Of a stretch of DNA of 43,044 nucleotides, positions 1 through 8,242 are shown piece by piece. The notes below the pieces were generated by a model. That model was not told the DNA's origin, did no database searches, and worked only from the letters and a program-made list of their open reading frames with translations. The stretch's first letter is position 1, and the number at the start of each line of letters is the position of its first letter. Origin of the DNA: Candidatus Dormiibacterota bacterium (GTDB lineage: Bacteria; Chloroflexota; Dormibacteria; Aeolococcales; Bog-877); NCBI GenBank assembly GCA_027313505.1, contig DAHVDN010000026.1:1335-44378 (forward strand). The letters are read 5' to 3'. The translations under genes were made by a program, and so were the position numbers.

Positions 1-102
1 AGGAAAAAACGCTCACAAACGTCGGCCGCCTCCACGAGCGCCCCGTCCCGATCCGCTCGCCGCGGGACCGATGGTCCGCCCCTCGCTAGGTCGCGAGCAG
101 GG

Positions 103-708
103 TCACTCGGCGGCGCCGCCGGAGTCCGCTTTCGGGTAGATCGTTTCTCCCTCGGCCAGCATGGCGACGTACCGGTCAATTCTCCGGCGCCGCGCTGTGG
201 CACTGCTCACCGCTCCCACTCGGTACAGGATGGCGTAGCGGTTGAGGCGTGTCAGCCCGGAGAAGGCGGTAGCGGCGGCCGGCACGGCATCCAGGGCAGC
301 CGCCAGGTCCGCCGGCACCTCGATGGAGCTCGAACCTGCGTAGGCAGCAGCCCACCTCCCGTTGGCCCGGGCCCGTTCGATCTCGGCCATCCCTGGACCC
401 TCCATCCTCCCCTCACTGAGGAGCCGCTCGGCAGATGCCACATTCCTCTGCGACCAGGTGCTTTGGGACCGGCGGTGGGTGAAGCGCTGGAGGAAGGTGC
501 GTTCGTCGCGGCGCCCGAGCTGTCCATCGATCCAACCAAAGCAGAGAGCTTCGTCCAAGGCTTCGGCGTAGGTGAGGCGCGTGGGCTCCGTGACGCCCTT
601 CTTTGCCAGCACCAGTCGCACCCCATTGGGGTCCCCATGGTGAACCGCCAACCAGCTCCTCCAAGCCTTTGCATCCGCAACCAACAGCTCGGGAAGTTGC
701 TCAGCCAT
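103..708 (-). CDS. YdeI/OmpD-associated family protein
   Basis: A 201-residue soluble protein of the YdeI/OmpD-associated family. The molecular role of the family is poorly defined; some members are named bacteriocin-protection proteins. Family hallmarks are ALCFGWIDGQ at residues 54-63 and FTHRRSQSTWS at 76-86. No signal peptide or membrane segment is seen. The reading frame stays open upstream to 846, but I start at the ATG at 708: a GAGG lies about 9 bases before it, and the extra 46 residues do not look like the family N-terminus. It stands alone, transcribed away from the surface-protein region. The family call is firm; the biological role is unknown. Confidence 0.85.
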   Translation of the reverse strand: MAEQLPELLVADAKAWRSWLAVHHGDPNGVRLVLAKKGVTEPTRLTYAEALDEALCFGWIDGQLGRRDERTFLQRFTHRRSQSTWSQRNVASAERLLSEGRMEGPGMAEIERARANGRWAAAYAGSSSIEVPADLAAALDAVPAAATAFSGLTRLNRYAILYRVGAVSSATARRRRIDRYVAMLAEGETIYPKADSGGAAE

Positions 709-1351
709 CAGATCCTCAGTTTCGCACCGGACCCTCTCCTTTGACCTGCGCCTTGCCGAGAGGACATCCCACGCCAGTTTGGAGGCCACGGCTAGGGCCC
801 CACGAAGGTTGCAGGTCTCGCATATCAGGAGAACCGCGGCAACCATCTATTGGTGCACCGCACTCCCGTGGGGAGCGACACCGTCTTGGACCACCTTCGG
901 ATCCGTCCCCGTAGCGACGGTGGGGACTTTCGCAGGTTCGGCCAGCCGGATCCCCCGCGCGACTTAAGACGAATGGTCTCCGGTGGTCCCGCCCCTGTGG
1001 GCATGGCCAAGAGGTGGACACCTGTCGGCGGGGCGGTTGGTGCCTCAGACAATTGACACCGTTTGATCCATGCCAGGGCAAGGGGTGCTGCACCACTCCC
1101 TGCAGTCTGGACGAGGGAGAGGTGTGCGGCCAAATCTGAGCGGGTCGACCCTCGGGCGCTGTCGACCTTGCCACAGGTCCAGGCACGGGATGTTTGTTTG
1201 GTGGCGTCCTTCAGGGCGGGCCGGCGGCCGATTCCCAGCTCACCCTAGGCATGCAGTTTGTCACAGCAGATGACAGCCGATTGAAGGGATGACTGACGGA
1301 CCCTCGGGCCCCTTGGCCTTTCAGGGTGCCCTCGCAGCTCGCCTAACCTGG

Positions 1352-1366
1352 GTTCCAACGTGGAAC
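1352..1366. promoter_or_regulatory. Operator-like inverted repeat GTTCCA-acg-TGGAAC
   Basis: A perfect dyad with 6-base arms and a 3-base spacer in the non-coding region. Its plan resembles the dyad at 13282-13296 (ACACCA-aca-TGGTGT). Both have a CCA-3nt-TGG centre and both lie upstream of cell-envelope genes. A dimeric regulator site is an inference from symmetry only. Confidence 0.35.
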
Positions 1367-1442
1367 GAAGAGTGAACTCAGTCTGACTTCGAAGGAGGGG
1401 CCTCGGCGTTGGTCGCGAGGACCGGTGCGGTCTGACGGTCGT

Positions 1443-1518
1443 GTAACCATCGGGTAACGACCCGTACAACCAGCTCCAAAAGTTCTTCACAGCCTGTCAC
1501 AGACCGGTTACAGTTACC
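1443..1518. promoter_or_regulatory. Four GTAAC/GTTAC boxes with a possible promoter
   Basis: GTAAC occurs at 1443-1447 and 1454-1458, 11 bases apart or one helical turn. The reverse form GTTAC occurs at 1507-1511 and 1513-1517. A candidate sigma-70-like promoter, TTCACA (1486-1491), 16 bases, TTACAG (1508-1513), overlaps the last boxes. The spacing suggests a DNA-binding protein acting at the promoter, with a transcript starting near 1520. The repeats are seen directly; the promoter and regulator are inferred. Confidence 0.35.
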
Positions 1519-1543
1519 AGCACTGTAGGTCGATGAAGGGAGC

Positions 1544-1681
1544 CCTCCTCAGGTTCTGGGGAGGAGGTCGACGGAAGGAAGGGAGATAAACCGTGAGCCG
1601 AGGTCCTGAGGGGGGCCCGCACGGAACCACGCAGACAGGCGACGGTCAGCCTGCGTCCTCTGGGGGGTCCGACCCAGGGGA
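1544..1681 (+). ncRNA. Structured 5' leader with three hairpins
   Basis: Three strong stems lie in tandem. In the first, CCTCCTCA (1544-1551) pairs with TGGGGAGG (1557-1564) around a 5-base loop. In the second, CGCAG (1630-1634) pairs with CTGCG (1651-1655). In the third, TCCTCTGGG (1656-1664) pairs with CCCAGGGGA (1673-1681), nine pairs with one G-U. No U-tract follows any of them. The ribosome binding site and TTG start of the surface protein lie about 50-70 bases downstream. I compared it by eye with cyclic-di-AMP, cyclic-di-GMP and cobalamin riboswitches and found no match. An untranslated leader of unknown class is the best reading. The alternative is that 1593-1748 codes for an N-terminal extension. 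Confidence 0.35.
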
Positions 1682-1748
1682 GAGCCGACGGACAGCGCAA
1701 TTTCGTATTCATCCGAACTCATTTCCGAAGGTAGGAGGAGGTTTGCAC

Positions 1749-4184
1749 TTGAACAGAACTGCAAAGCGAGCGGGAGGCACCCTGGGGAGGCTCGGGGGTC
1801 TCATGGCGACCGTGGGCGCCCTGGGAGTGGTGGTGATGGCGATCTTGGGGGCGGATCCGGTCTCCGCACAGTCGCTGCCCACCACGGGGACGCTGTACCT
1901 GACCTGTTACGCCAACCAGGGAAGCTCCGGCAGTAACTGCACCACCGGAAGCGACGTGCAGAAGGTTACCTATACCTATAACGGCACGGCCCTCACCATG
2001 GGCACTCCGACCGCTGTCGCCAACACCCAGGGCGCTGACGGGATCCAGTTCCTTCCGAACGGTGACCTGGTGATCGGAGGGCAGCAGAGCGGAACCGTCT
2101 CCGAAGTCACACCTTCGGGCACCCTTGTGAAGAAAGTCGCCTCTGGTATGCCGGAGGTGGACCACATCTCGGTGGCGCCGCAGGGCCTCGGTGGAGGGTC
2201 TTACGTGACGGCCGGCGGGTATTCCGGTCACGGGCTGAATCTGCTTCCGATCGGGTCCAATGGCCAGATCGAGCCAGGGATCGCCTGCACCCTCTACAAC
2301 TCCTCGGCTCCGACCACCCCCATCTCGAGCACCGGATTCGTGATGGACACCATCGTCTGGGTCGGCTCCCAGGCGTATTACACCGAGAGCCTTCCCAACG
2401 GACCCGGCGGCTTCTTTGGGGGATACGGCGCCTTCGGGGCGATCAACATCACCTACAACTCGACCGCCGGCACCTGCTCGGCCCAGCTCACCCAGTTGCT
2501 GACAGGCCTCCCATCTGCCCATGGGATGGCTTTTGATCCCGCGACCGGTAGCATCATCACTTTCGGGGCCCAGATGATCGCCCAGATCGGGATCACCCCC
2601 GCGGCGGGGAACGCCCCCATGAGCGCCAAGCCCATCTCCGAGATCACCTTCGGAGGTGAGAGCTGCTGGGACGTGGCGACCCAGGACTGCCTGCAGGAAT
2701 CGGGCTACCCGATGACCGGGAGCTCCGACACATTCGACCAGGGAGCGGTGGATGGCTTCGGCCACCTCTTCGTCAGCAACAACAACGGATACATGGCTTT
2801 CGTTGACTACTCCCAGGCGCCGGGCCACCTGATCTCGCAGGCGTCCTACGTATCGGACAAGTTCTTGACCAATTCGCTCGACGACATAGCCCCTCTGGCC
2901 GGCGCCGGAGGGACGTTGCAGGTCAACACCGTCCCCGTTCCGGCGGTCGCCAGCCCGGGTCAGGTCCTTTCCGACTCCGTGCAGGTGATCAACCCTGACA
3001 CCTATTGGCCAGCCGGGGATCAGGCCCCGTATGTCCAAATCTGGCTCAACTCGCCCAGCGATCCAACTTGCCAGGCCGGCAGCGCCACCATGAAGTCCGG
3101 GTGGATTCCGTACACCGCGAGCAGCGGAACCATCGTGTGGACACCGTCGGCGACCTATCCGGCGACAGATTTGACAACGACTCCCAGCCATACCACCACC
3201 ACTTGGAACCCGGCTTGGGATGTCACCCCTGGTACATACCGCTGGGTCGTCAACTACTACTACTGGGATGTCGCTACCGGAAAGATGGCATATCTCTACG
3301 GTGCCTGCAACGCGGAGCAGGTGACCGTCGGAACGCCATCCATCAGCACCCTTGCAACCCCTAGCCTGGCTCCGGTCGGGACCAGCTTCTCGGACAGCGC
3401 CACGATCACCAACCCCCCGGCCGCTGGCCTCAACCCCCAGGTCACCTTCTCCCTGTACCAGGGGACCAGCTGCGCATCTGAATCCAAGTCGGCCTACTAC
3501 GTGAGCCCTGCTGAGTCGGTGGTGAACGGGAAGGCGTCATCGCCAGCCGTCAATATCCCGGCCGCTGGGCCGTACCAGTGGCAGGCGACCCTGACCTACG
3601 ACAACGGCGGCTTTGCCCAGAGCCAGTGCGGATCTGAGCAGGTGGGGGCGGTCGGAACGCCGACCATCACCACCACCCCGACCTCCGGGGGCGCGGTTGG
3701 CACTACCCTCTCCGACGCCGCCACGATCCAGGGGCTGTACGACCCTGCCCAGGCGGACACCGTCAACTTCGCCCTCTACTCGAACGCCAGCTGCTCGGCT
3801 GCCGGGTTGATCGACAACCTGGGGACCGGAGCGCTGGGCACCTCGACCCTTGTTGCTGGAGTGCCGACCTGGACGGTCAGCTCGCCTTCACCTGGGTACG
3901 CTCCGACTATCGCTCAGACCTACTACTGGGGCGTGACCTTCACCCCTGTGGGCGACATCTACAACGGCACCGTCTCGACCTGTGGAGAGCCCGTGAGCAT
4001 CACCCCCGGCAGCGGGGTCCACGGCGCCAACACCGGTGGCGGCTCCGGCGGAGTGCTGGGCGCCAGCACCCCGGGCACCGGCTCCGACCTTTTCCTGCCC
4101 GGCCTTCTGGCTTCGATCGCCCTTCTCCTGGGCGGGCTGATGTTGGGAGTCGGAACGACTCTTCGGCGGCGCCCGATCGCCTGA
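1749..4184 (+). CDS. Secreted beta-propeller/Ig-repeat protein with xPxTG-like anchor
   Basis: An 811-residue exported protein, probably wall-anchored. Residues 1-40 form a signal peptide: a basic start, a hydrophobic core at about 18-34 and a cleavage site VSA/QS after 40. Residues of about 45-380 contain blade-like repeats such as DGIQFLPNGDLVIGG and GMAFDPATGSIITFG, resembling SMP-30/NHL propellers. Three Ig-like repeats follow, each opening with a (F/L)SDSA-type strand and ending in a Cys motif (CNAEQV, CGSEQV, CGEPV). The tail is TPGTG at 774-778, a hydrophobic segment and RRR, the plan of a sortase substrate with T in place of L. I start at the TTG at 1749 because AGGAGGAGG lies 8 bases upstream and the signal peptide begins there. 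A GTG at 1593 would add 52 unusual residues. Ligand and function are unknown. Confidence 0.8.
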   Translation: MNRTAKRAGGTLGRLGGLMATVGALGVVVMAILGADPVSAQSLPTTGTLYLTCYANQGSSGSNCTTGSDVQKVTYTYNGTALTMGTPTAVANTQGADGIQFLPNGDLVIGGQQSGTVSEVTPSGTLVKKVASGMPEVDHISVAPQGLGGGSYVTAGGYSGHGLNLLPIGSNGQIEPGIACTLYNSSAPTTPISSTGFVMDTIVWVGSQAYYTESLPNGPGGFFGGYGAFGAINITYNSTAGTCSAQLTQLLTGLPSAHGMAFDPATGSIITFGAQMIAQIGITPAAGNAPMSAKPISEITFGGESCWDVATQDCLQESGYPMTGSSDTFDQGAVDGFGHLFVSNNNGYMAFVDYSQAPGHLISQASYVSDKFLTNSLDDIAPLAGAGGTLQVNTVPVPAVASPGQVLSDSVQVINPDTYWPAGDQAPYVQIWLNSPSDPTCQAGSATMKSGWIPYTASSGTIVWTPSATYPATDLTTTPSHTTTTWNPAWDVTPGTYRWVVNYYYWDVATGKMAYLYGACNAEQVTVGTPSISTLATPSLAPVGTSFSDSATITNPPAAGLNPQVTFSLYQGTSCASESKSAYYVSPAESVVNGKASSPAVNIPAAGPYQWQATLTYDNGGFAQSQCGSEQVGAVGTPTITTTPTSGGAVGTTLSDAATIQGLYDPAQADTVNFALYSNASCSAAGLIDNLGTGALGTSTLVAGVPTWTVSSPSPGYAPTIAQTYYWGVTFTPVGDIYNGTVSTCGEPVSITPGSGVHGANTGGGSGGVLGASTPGTGSDLFLPGLLASIALLLGGLMLGVGTTLRRRPIA

Positions 4185-4224
4185 GTAGACTTCTCTAGCG
4201 ACAAGTCACAACCCTCGGTCAGAT

Positions 4225-4262
4225 CCGGGAGGCGTTGAGCCTCCCGGGTCCCGGGGGTTTTT
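4225..4262 (+). terminator. Rho-independent terminator after the surface protein
   Basis: CCGGGAGGC (4225-4233) and GCCTCCCGG (4239-4247) form a perfect 9-pair stem with a GTTGA loop. A T-run follows at 4258-4262. It lies 40 bases after the stop codon and separates the surface protein from the tldD operon. Confidence 0.8.
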
Positions 4263-4289
4263 GTCGGCCTTGCGGACTCAGGAGGTGCG

Positions 4290-5792
4290 ATGCCGGAGCT
4301 GGACCCGACCTTTCTAGCGCTGCCGCTTGACAGGCTCTCGGAGGTGGCGCTGGACACGATGGCGTCGATTCCGGGCCTCAACTACGGGGATCTGCGGGTG
4401 CACCGGGACCTCATTCAGGGGATCCACGTCCGCGAGGGGGACCTCATCGCCCTGACCGACTCGGAGCCGAGTGGCTTCGGCGTCCGCCTCATCGTGGAGG
4501 GCTCGTTCGGCTTTGCGGCCTCAAGCGAGCTGTCAGAGCAGGGAGTGTCTGCCGCGGTCAAATCGGCAGCACAGATGGCTCGAGCGCTCAGACCGCTGCT
4601 TCCCGAACAGGTGGCTCTGGCGCCTGAGCCAGCGCACCAGCAGAGTTGGGTCGGCCCTTGCGAGCAGAATCCCTTCGCCGTCCCTGCCGCCGAGAAGGTG
4701 GCCTTGATGATCGAGGCGACCTCTGCGGCGCTTTCCGCCGGTGCCAAGTTCTCCGAGTTCTACTGTCTGCAGGTGCAGGAGAATCGCTTCTTCTCCAGCA
4801 CCGAGGGCTCGCGGATAGTGCAGCAGAGGGTCCGGATGTACCCAACCTTCGAGGTTGGGCTGTTGGACGAGGAGGGCTCGGGGTTGGTGGAGACCATGCG
4901 TTCCTCGGCACGGCCGGTCGGCCGCGGCTTTGAGTACTTCCGAGGTCACGACTTCAAGTCGGAGGCGCCGCGGCTTGTCGAGCTGCTTCGAGAGAAGCTG
5001 CTAGCTCCTTCAGTTCAGGCGGGGCCACACGACCTCGTGATCGACCCATCCAACCTCTGGCTGGTCATTCATGAGTCGGTGGCCCACGGCACCGAGCTCG
5101 ACCGAGCGCTGGGCTACGAGGCCAACTTTGCCGGGACCACCTTTGCAACTCCCGACCGGGTGGGCACACTGCAGTACGGCTCCAGCCTGATGCACGTGAC
5201 CGGTGACCGGCTGGAGCCCTTCGGCCTGGCCACCGTGGGCTTTGACGACGAAGGAGTCGCCGCCCAAAGCTGGGACATCATCCGGGATGGGGTGCTGGTT
5301 GGCTACCAGCTGAACCGGCAGATGGCCAACAGGTTCCAGCTGCCGCGGTCCAACGGCTGTGCCTTTGCGGATGGTTGGGCGCATGTGCCACTGCAGCGGA
5401 TGCCGAACGTCTCATTGCAGCCTGACCCTCGGCAGGACACCACGCTTGACGACCTTCTGGGCCAGGTTGAGGACGGGATCTACATCGTTGGAGACAAATC
5501 CTGGTCCATCGATCAGCAGCGGTACAACTTCCAATTCACCGGCCAGCGCTTCTACCGGATCCAGAAGGGGCGCCTGGCCGGGCAGCTCCGGGACGTCGCC
5601 TACCAGTCGAGGACCCCTGACTTCTGGGGCAGGATGAGCGCCATAGGTGGGCCGTCAAGCTGGCGACTGGAGGGTGCCATGAACTGTGGCAAAGGCCAGC
5701 CGGAACAGGTTGCTCCGGTATCCCACGGCTGTCCTCCGGCTCTCTTCCGCCAGGTGAACGTGCTGAACACTCGCAATGAGGGCCGCTCATGA
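4290..5792 (+). CDS. tldD: TldD-type metalloprotease subunit
   Basis: A 500-residue member of the PmbA/TldD family. TldD and TldE form a zinc protease that cuts unfolded peptides, known from maturation of microcin B17 and from CcdA antidote turnover. The metal motif HESVAH (HExxxH) is at residues 261-266, followed by the usual acidic segment GTELDRALGYE, so this is the catalytic partner. The start is well supported by AGGAGG just before ATG. The stop overlaps the start of the next gene by 4 bases (ATGA), so the two subunits are translationally coupled. It follows directly after a terminator, so it needs its own promoter. The substrate is unknown; no small precursor-peptide gene was recognised nearby. 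Confidence 0.9.
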   Translation: MPELDPTFLALPLDRLSEVALDTMASIPGLNYGDLRVHRDLIQGIHVREGDLIALTDSEPSGFGVRLIVEGSFGFAASSELSEQGVSAAVKSAAQMARALRPLLPEQVALAPEPAHQQSWVGPCEQNPFAVPAAEKVALMIEATSAALSAGAKFSEFYCLQVQENRFFSSTEGSRIVQQRVRMYPTFEVGLLDEEGSGLVETMRSSARPVGRGFEYFRGHDFKSEAPRLVELLREKLLAPSVQAGPHDLVIDPSNLWLVIHESVAHGTELDRALGYEANFAGTTFATPDRVGTLQYGSSLMHVTGDRLEPFGLATVGFDDEGVAAQSWDIIRDGVLVGYQLNRQMANRFQLPRSNGCAFADGWAHVPLQRMPNVSLQPDPRQDTTLDDLLGQVEDGIYIVGDKSWSIDQQRYNFQFTGQRFYRIQKGRLAGQLRDVAYQSRTPDFWGRMSAIGGPSSWRLEGAMNCGKGQPEQVAPVSHGCPPALFRQVNVLNTRNEGRS

Positions 5793-7135
5793 GGTTGACT
5801 GAGATCGTCGACCGGGGCATCGAGGCCGGGGCGGCGGCAGTTCTCGCCAGTCACTCCTCGTCGGTCAACTGCCGCCTGGCCAACAGCACCGTCACCACCA
5901 ACGGGCAGGAGGAGTCGACCTCAGCGGGGGTGGTGGCGATCGAGGACGACCGGGTTGGGGTCCGCGCCGCCGACATTCAGGACGAGGCGCAGCTCCGGAA
6001 ACTGAGTGTCGAGGCGATCGAGAGCGCCCTCAGCGCGCCCCTCGCGCCGGACTCGATGCCCCTGCTCACTCCGCGAGAGGCCGCCCAGCCCGTGGAGGCT
6101 GACTGGGCGCTCGACCGGCGGGGTCTGGAGCCACTTCTTCCGGGTCTTCAAAGGGCGCTGGAGGAGAGTCGGAGCTCGGGCCTCCAGCTCTATGGCTATG
6201 CCCAGCTGACCCAGGAGACCGAGCTGCTGGGGACCAGGACCGGGGTTCACCTCAAGGGTCACAGGCGCGCCGGTTCCCTCAGCCTCACCTTGAAGACTCA
6301 GGACCTCAAGCGGAGCGTATGGTCTGGGCGGGTCGGAACCAGCTTTGAGACCATCGACGTCGACCAGATGTACCTGCGGCTGAGGGAGCGTCTGGCATGG
6401 ACAGAGCGGCAAACCGAGTTGGCGCCGGGCCACTATGAGGTGCTGCTGGAGCCGTCGGCCACCGCTGACATGCTGGTGAGGTTGGCCTGGGAGATGCATG
6501 CGCGGGGAGCCGACGAGGAGCGAACTGTATTCGCCGGCAACGGCAGTAGCCGTGTTGGGGAGCAGATGTACGCTCCGACGGTCACAGTCGAGAGTGACCC
6601 CGAGGCTCCGGAGATGCGGGGAGTCAACTTCACCCGGGGACTGAGCTCCAGTGAGTACGGCTCAGTCTTCGATCTAGGCCTGGCGATGGGTCGCACGACC
6701 TGGATCGATCAAGGGGTACAGCAGGAGCTTATCTGTCCCAGACGGTGGGCACAGGACCACGGTCACAAAGTCCGGCCGGACTGTGAGAATCTGCGTCTGG
6801 TTGGGACCGACACCTCCTTGGAGCAGATGATCGCCGCGACCGAAAGGGCGCTGCTCATCACCTCGCTCTGGTACATCCGTGACGTCGACCCCTCCACGCT
6901 CCTGCTCACCGGTCTCACCCGCGACGGAGTCTTCCTCATAGAACGGGGACGGGTCGTGGCAGCGGTGAACAACTTTCGCTTCAACGAGAGCCCGGTACGG
7001 GTGCTGGCCAACACGACTGAGATTGGCAAGTCCGAGTTGGCACTTGCCCGCGAGGTGGGTGACTCTGTCTTCATCGAGGCCCCACCGATTCGTGTCGACG
7101 GGTTTTTCATGTCGTCGGTCTCCGACTCCATCTGA
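5789..7135 (+). CDS. tldE: TldE/PmbA-type protease subunit
   Basis: A 448-residue partner of the preceding TldD. It has the PmbA/TldE fold, including the C-terminal segment around NNFRFNESPVRVL near residue 390, but lacks the HExxxH metal motif, as expected for the non-catalytic subunit. Its ATG overlaps the tldD stop by 4 bases, indicating a stoichiometric pair. The two proteins probably act in the cytoplasm as a heterodimeric peptide protease. Length and C-terminus are normal for the family. An alpha/beta hydrolase gene follows 21 bases later in the same direction. Confidence 0.88.
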   Translation: MRLTEIVDRGIEAGAAAVLASHSSSVNCRLANSTVTTNGQEESTSAGVVAIEDDRVGVRAADIQDEAQLRKLSVEAIESALSAPLAPDSMPLLTPREAAQPVEADWALDRRGLEPLLPGLQRALEESRSSGLQLYGYAQLTQETELLGTRTGVHLKGHRRAGSLSLTLKTQDLKRSVWSGRVGTSFETIDVDQMYLRLRERLAWTERQTELAPGHYEVLLEPSATADMLVRLAWEMHARGADEERTVFAGNGSSRVGEQMYAPTVTVESDPEAPEMRGVNFTRGLSSSEYGSVFDLGLAMGRTTWIDQGVQQELICPRRWAQDHGHKVRPDCENLRLVGTDTSLEQMIAATERALLITSLWYIRDVDPSTLLLTGLTRDGVFLIERGRVVAAVNNFRFNESPVRVLANTTEIGKSELALAREVGDSVFIEAPPIRVDGFFMSSVSDSI

Positions 7136-7156
7136 TCTGGAAGGGGTAGCTCTACC

Positions 7157-8008
7157 TTGAGCGTCACCGTGGAGGAGCGGCTGGTCGACTGCGGGGAGGT
7201 GAGGCTCTCCTGCCGTCTCTGGAGCGGAGAGGGGACCCCGTACCTGCTCCTACATGGGCTGGCGAGCAACGCCAGATGGTGGGATCTGGTGGCCGCCCGT
7301 CTGTCTCCACCGTCACCGCTGGTCGCCCCTGATCTGCGCGGGCATGGGCGGAGCGACCGACCGGCCCATGGATACGGCTTTGACGAGGTTGGTGAGGATC
7401 TAGTTCGGTTGACGGCTGCGACAGGCCTGGTGCGCCCGATCGTGGTCGGCCACAGTTGGGGAGCCAGCGTGGCCCTTTGGCTGGCCGCCAAACTGCCCGA
7501 GGTGCGGGGGGTGGTCTGTGTCGACGGGGGAGTCGTGGATCTGAAGAGTGTGTTCGGAGATGATTGGCCGGCAGCCAGGGAGCGCATGAGGCCGCCCGTG
7601 ATGGAGCATTTGGATGAGGGGAGGGTGCGCCAGTTCATCGCCTCTTCCGGGCTTGCGGAGGAGGCTGGTATGGAGGCGGTGGCCTTCGCCATGCTTGGCA
7701 ACTTCGAACTTTGCGGTGATGGATGGCTCCATCCGAGGTTGGACATGGACCGGCATCTGGAGATCGCCCGAGAGCTGTTTCACCTGAGCCTCGAAGAGCT
7801 TTGGCCGAGGGTGCGCTGCCCAGTTCTCTACCTGCTGGCCGATGACTCCTCACCGCTGGCGCAGCGCAAGAGAGCGCAGGCCGCCCATGCGCTAGAGGTC
7901 GCCGGGGGCGGAGGGGAGGTCAAATTCCTCAAGGGTCACCATGACCTGCCAATCCAGCACCCCTCTGCGGTCGCTGCCGAGCTCGCTTCCTTCGCCGGCC
8001 GCCTCTAA
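7157..8008 (+). CDS. Alpha/beta-fold hydrolase
   Basis: A 283-residue soluble alpha/beta hydrolase. Motifs in order are the oxyanion-hole LLLHGLAS near residue 33, DLRGHGRSDRP near 60-70, the nucleophile elbow GHSWGAS with Ser100, a likely catalytic acid in LLADDSSPL, and the histidine in GHHDLPIQHP near the C-terminus. The complete triad suggests an active esterase or C-C/ether-bond hydrolase; the substrate cannot be told. Start: TTG at 7157 with AAGGGG about 9 bases upstream. A GTG at 7169 is the alternative. The 21-base gap to tldE suggests the same transcript, so it may act with the TldD/E protease, but this is only context. Confidence 0.85.
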   Translation: MSVTVEERLVDCGEVRLSCRLWSGEGTPYLLLHGLASNARWWDLVAARLSPPSPLVAPDLRGHGRSDRPAHGYGFDEVGEDLVRLTAATGLVRPIVVGHSWGASVALWLAAKLPEVRGVVCVDGGVVDLKSVFGDDWPAARERMRPPVMEHLDEGRVRQFIASSGLAEEAGMEAVAFAMLGNFELCGDGWLHPRLDMDRHLEIARELFHLSLEELWPRVRCPVLYLLADDSSPLAQRKRAQAAHALEVAGGGGEVKFLKGHHDLPIQHPSAVAAELASFAGRL

Positions 8009-8242
8009 GAGGGACGCTTTGGGCTTGGTGGACCAATTGAGCCCTGACCCCTTTTCAGATAGGCACATCCCGCCGTCGCAGTCGTCGCCGTGAATCTCCC
8101 ACCAAGCTCGTGGGGCCGGTCGGCCGGCCAAAAAATGGTCGGCCCGAACGGGTAGCCGGTGGCTCTAGTCCGTGACACCATGGGCTGCCAGCTCGGCGTC
8201 AGCCTAGAGATGGTGAGGGCGCGGGAAGGGTTGCCCCTGACT

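Larger units (their letters stand above)
709..1748. other. Long non-coding region upstream of a surface protein
   Basis: About 1 kb with no believable gene. The short open frames here have no good ribosome binding site and no recognisable product. The left part (709-1340) shows no clear element; I looked for tRNA folds and found none. The right part holds a dyad at 1352-1366, GTTAC/GTAAC boxes at 1443-1518, a possible promoter at 1486-1513 and three hairpins at 1544-1681, described separately. Together they look like the control region and 5' leader of the gene starting at 1749. Confidence 0.6.

Noticed and set aside
709..846. N-terminal extension of the YdeI-like gene
   Set aside because: The extra 46 residues do not fit the family, and a good SD precedes the internal ATG at 708.
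900..1010. tRNA-Leu-like string GACTTAAGAC
   Set aside because: No acceptor stem, D-arm or T-arm pairs around it.
1593..1748. 52-codon N-terminal extension of the surface protein from GTG 1593
   Set aside because: The signal peptide begins right after the TTG at 1749, which has a perfect SD. The extension would bury the signal. Kept only as an alternative.
1521..1748. Known riboswitch (cyclic-di-AMP, cyclic-di-GMP, cobalamin)
   Set aside because: None of the conserved core sequences of these classes could be aligned by eye, so only a structured leader is claimed.
1719..3191. 490-codon open frame on the minus strand
   Set aside because: It lies opposite the surface-protein gene, has no ribosome site and no recognisable product. 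GC-rich third positions of the real gene keep the opposite frame open.
7892..8131. 79-codon minus-strand frame with HGDDCDGGMC
   Set aside because: It starts at TTG without an SD, overlaps the hydrolase gene and has no family match.
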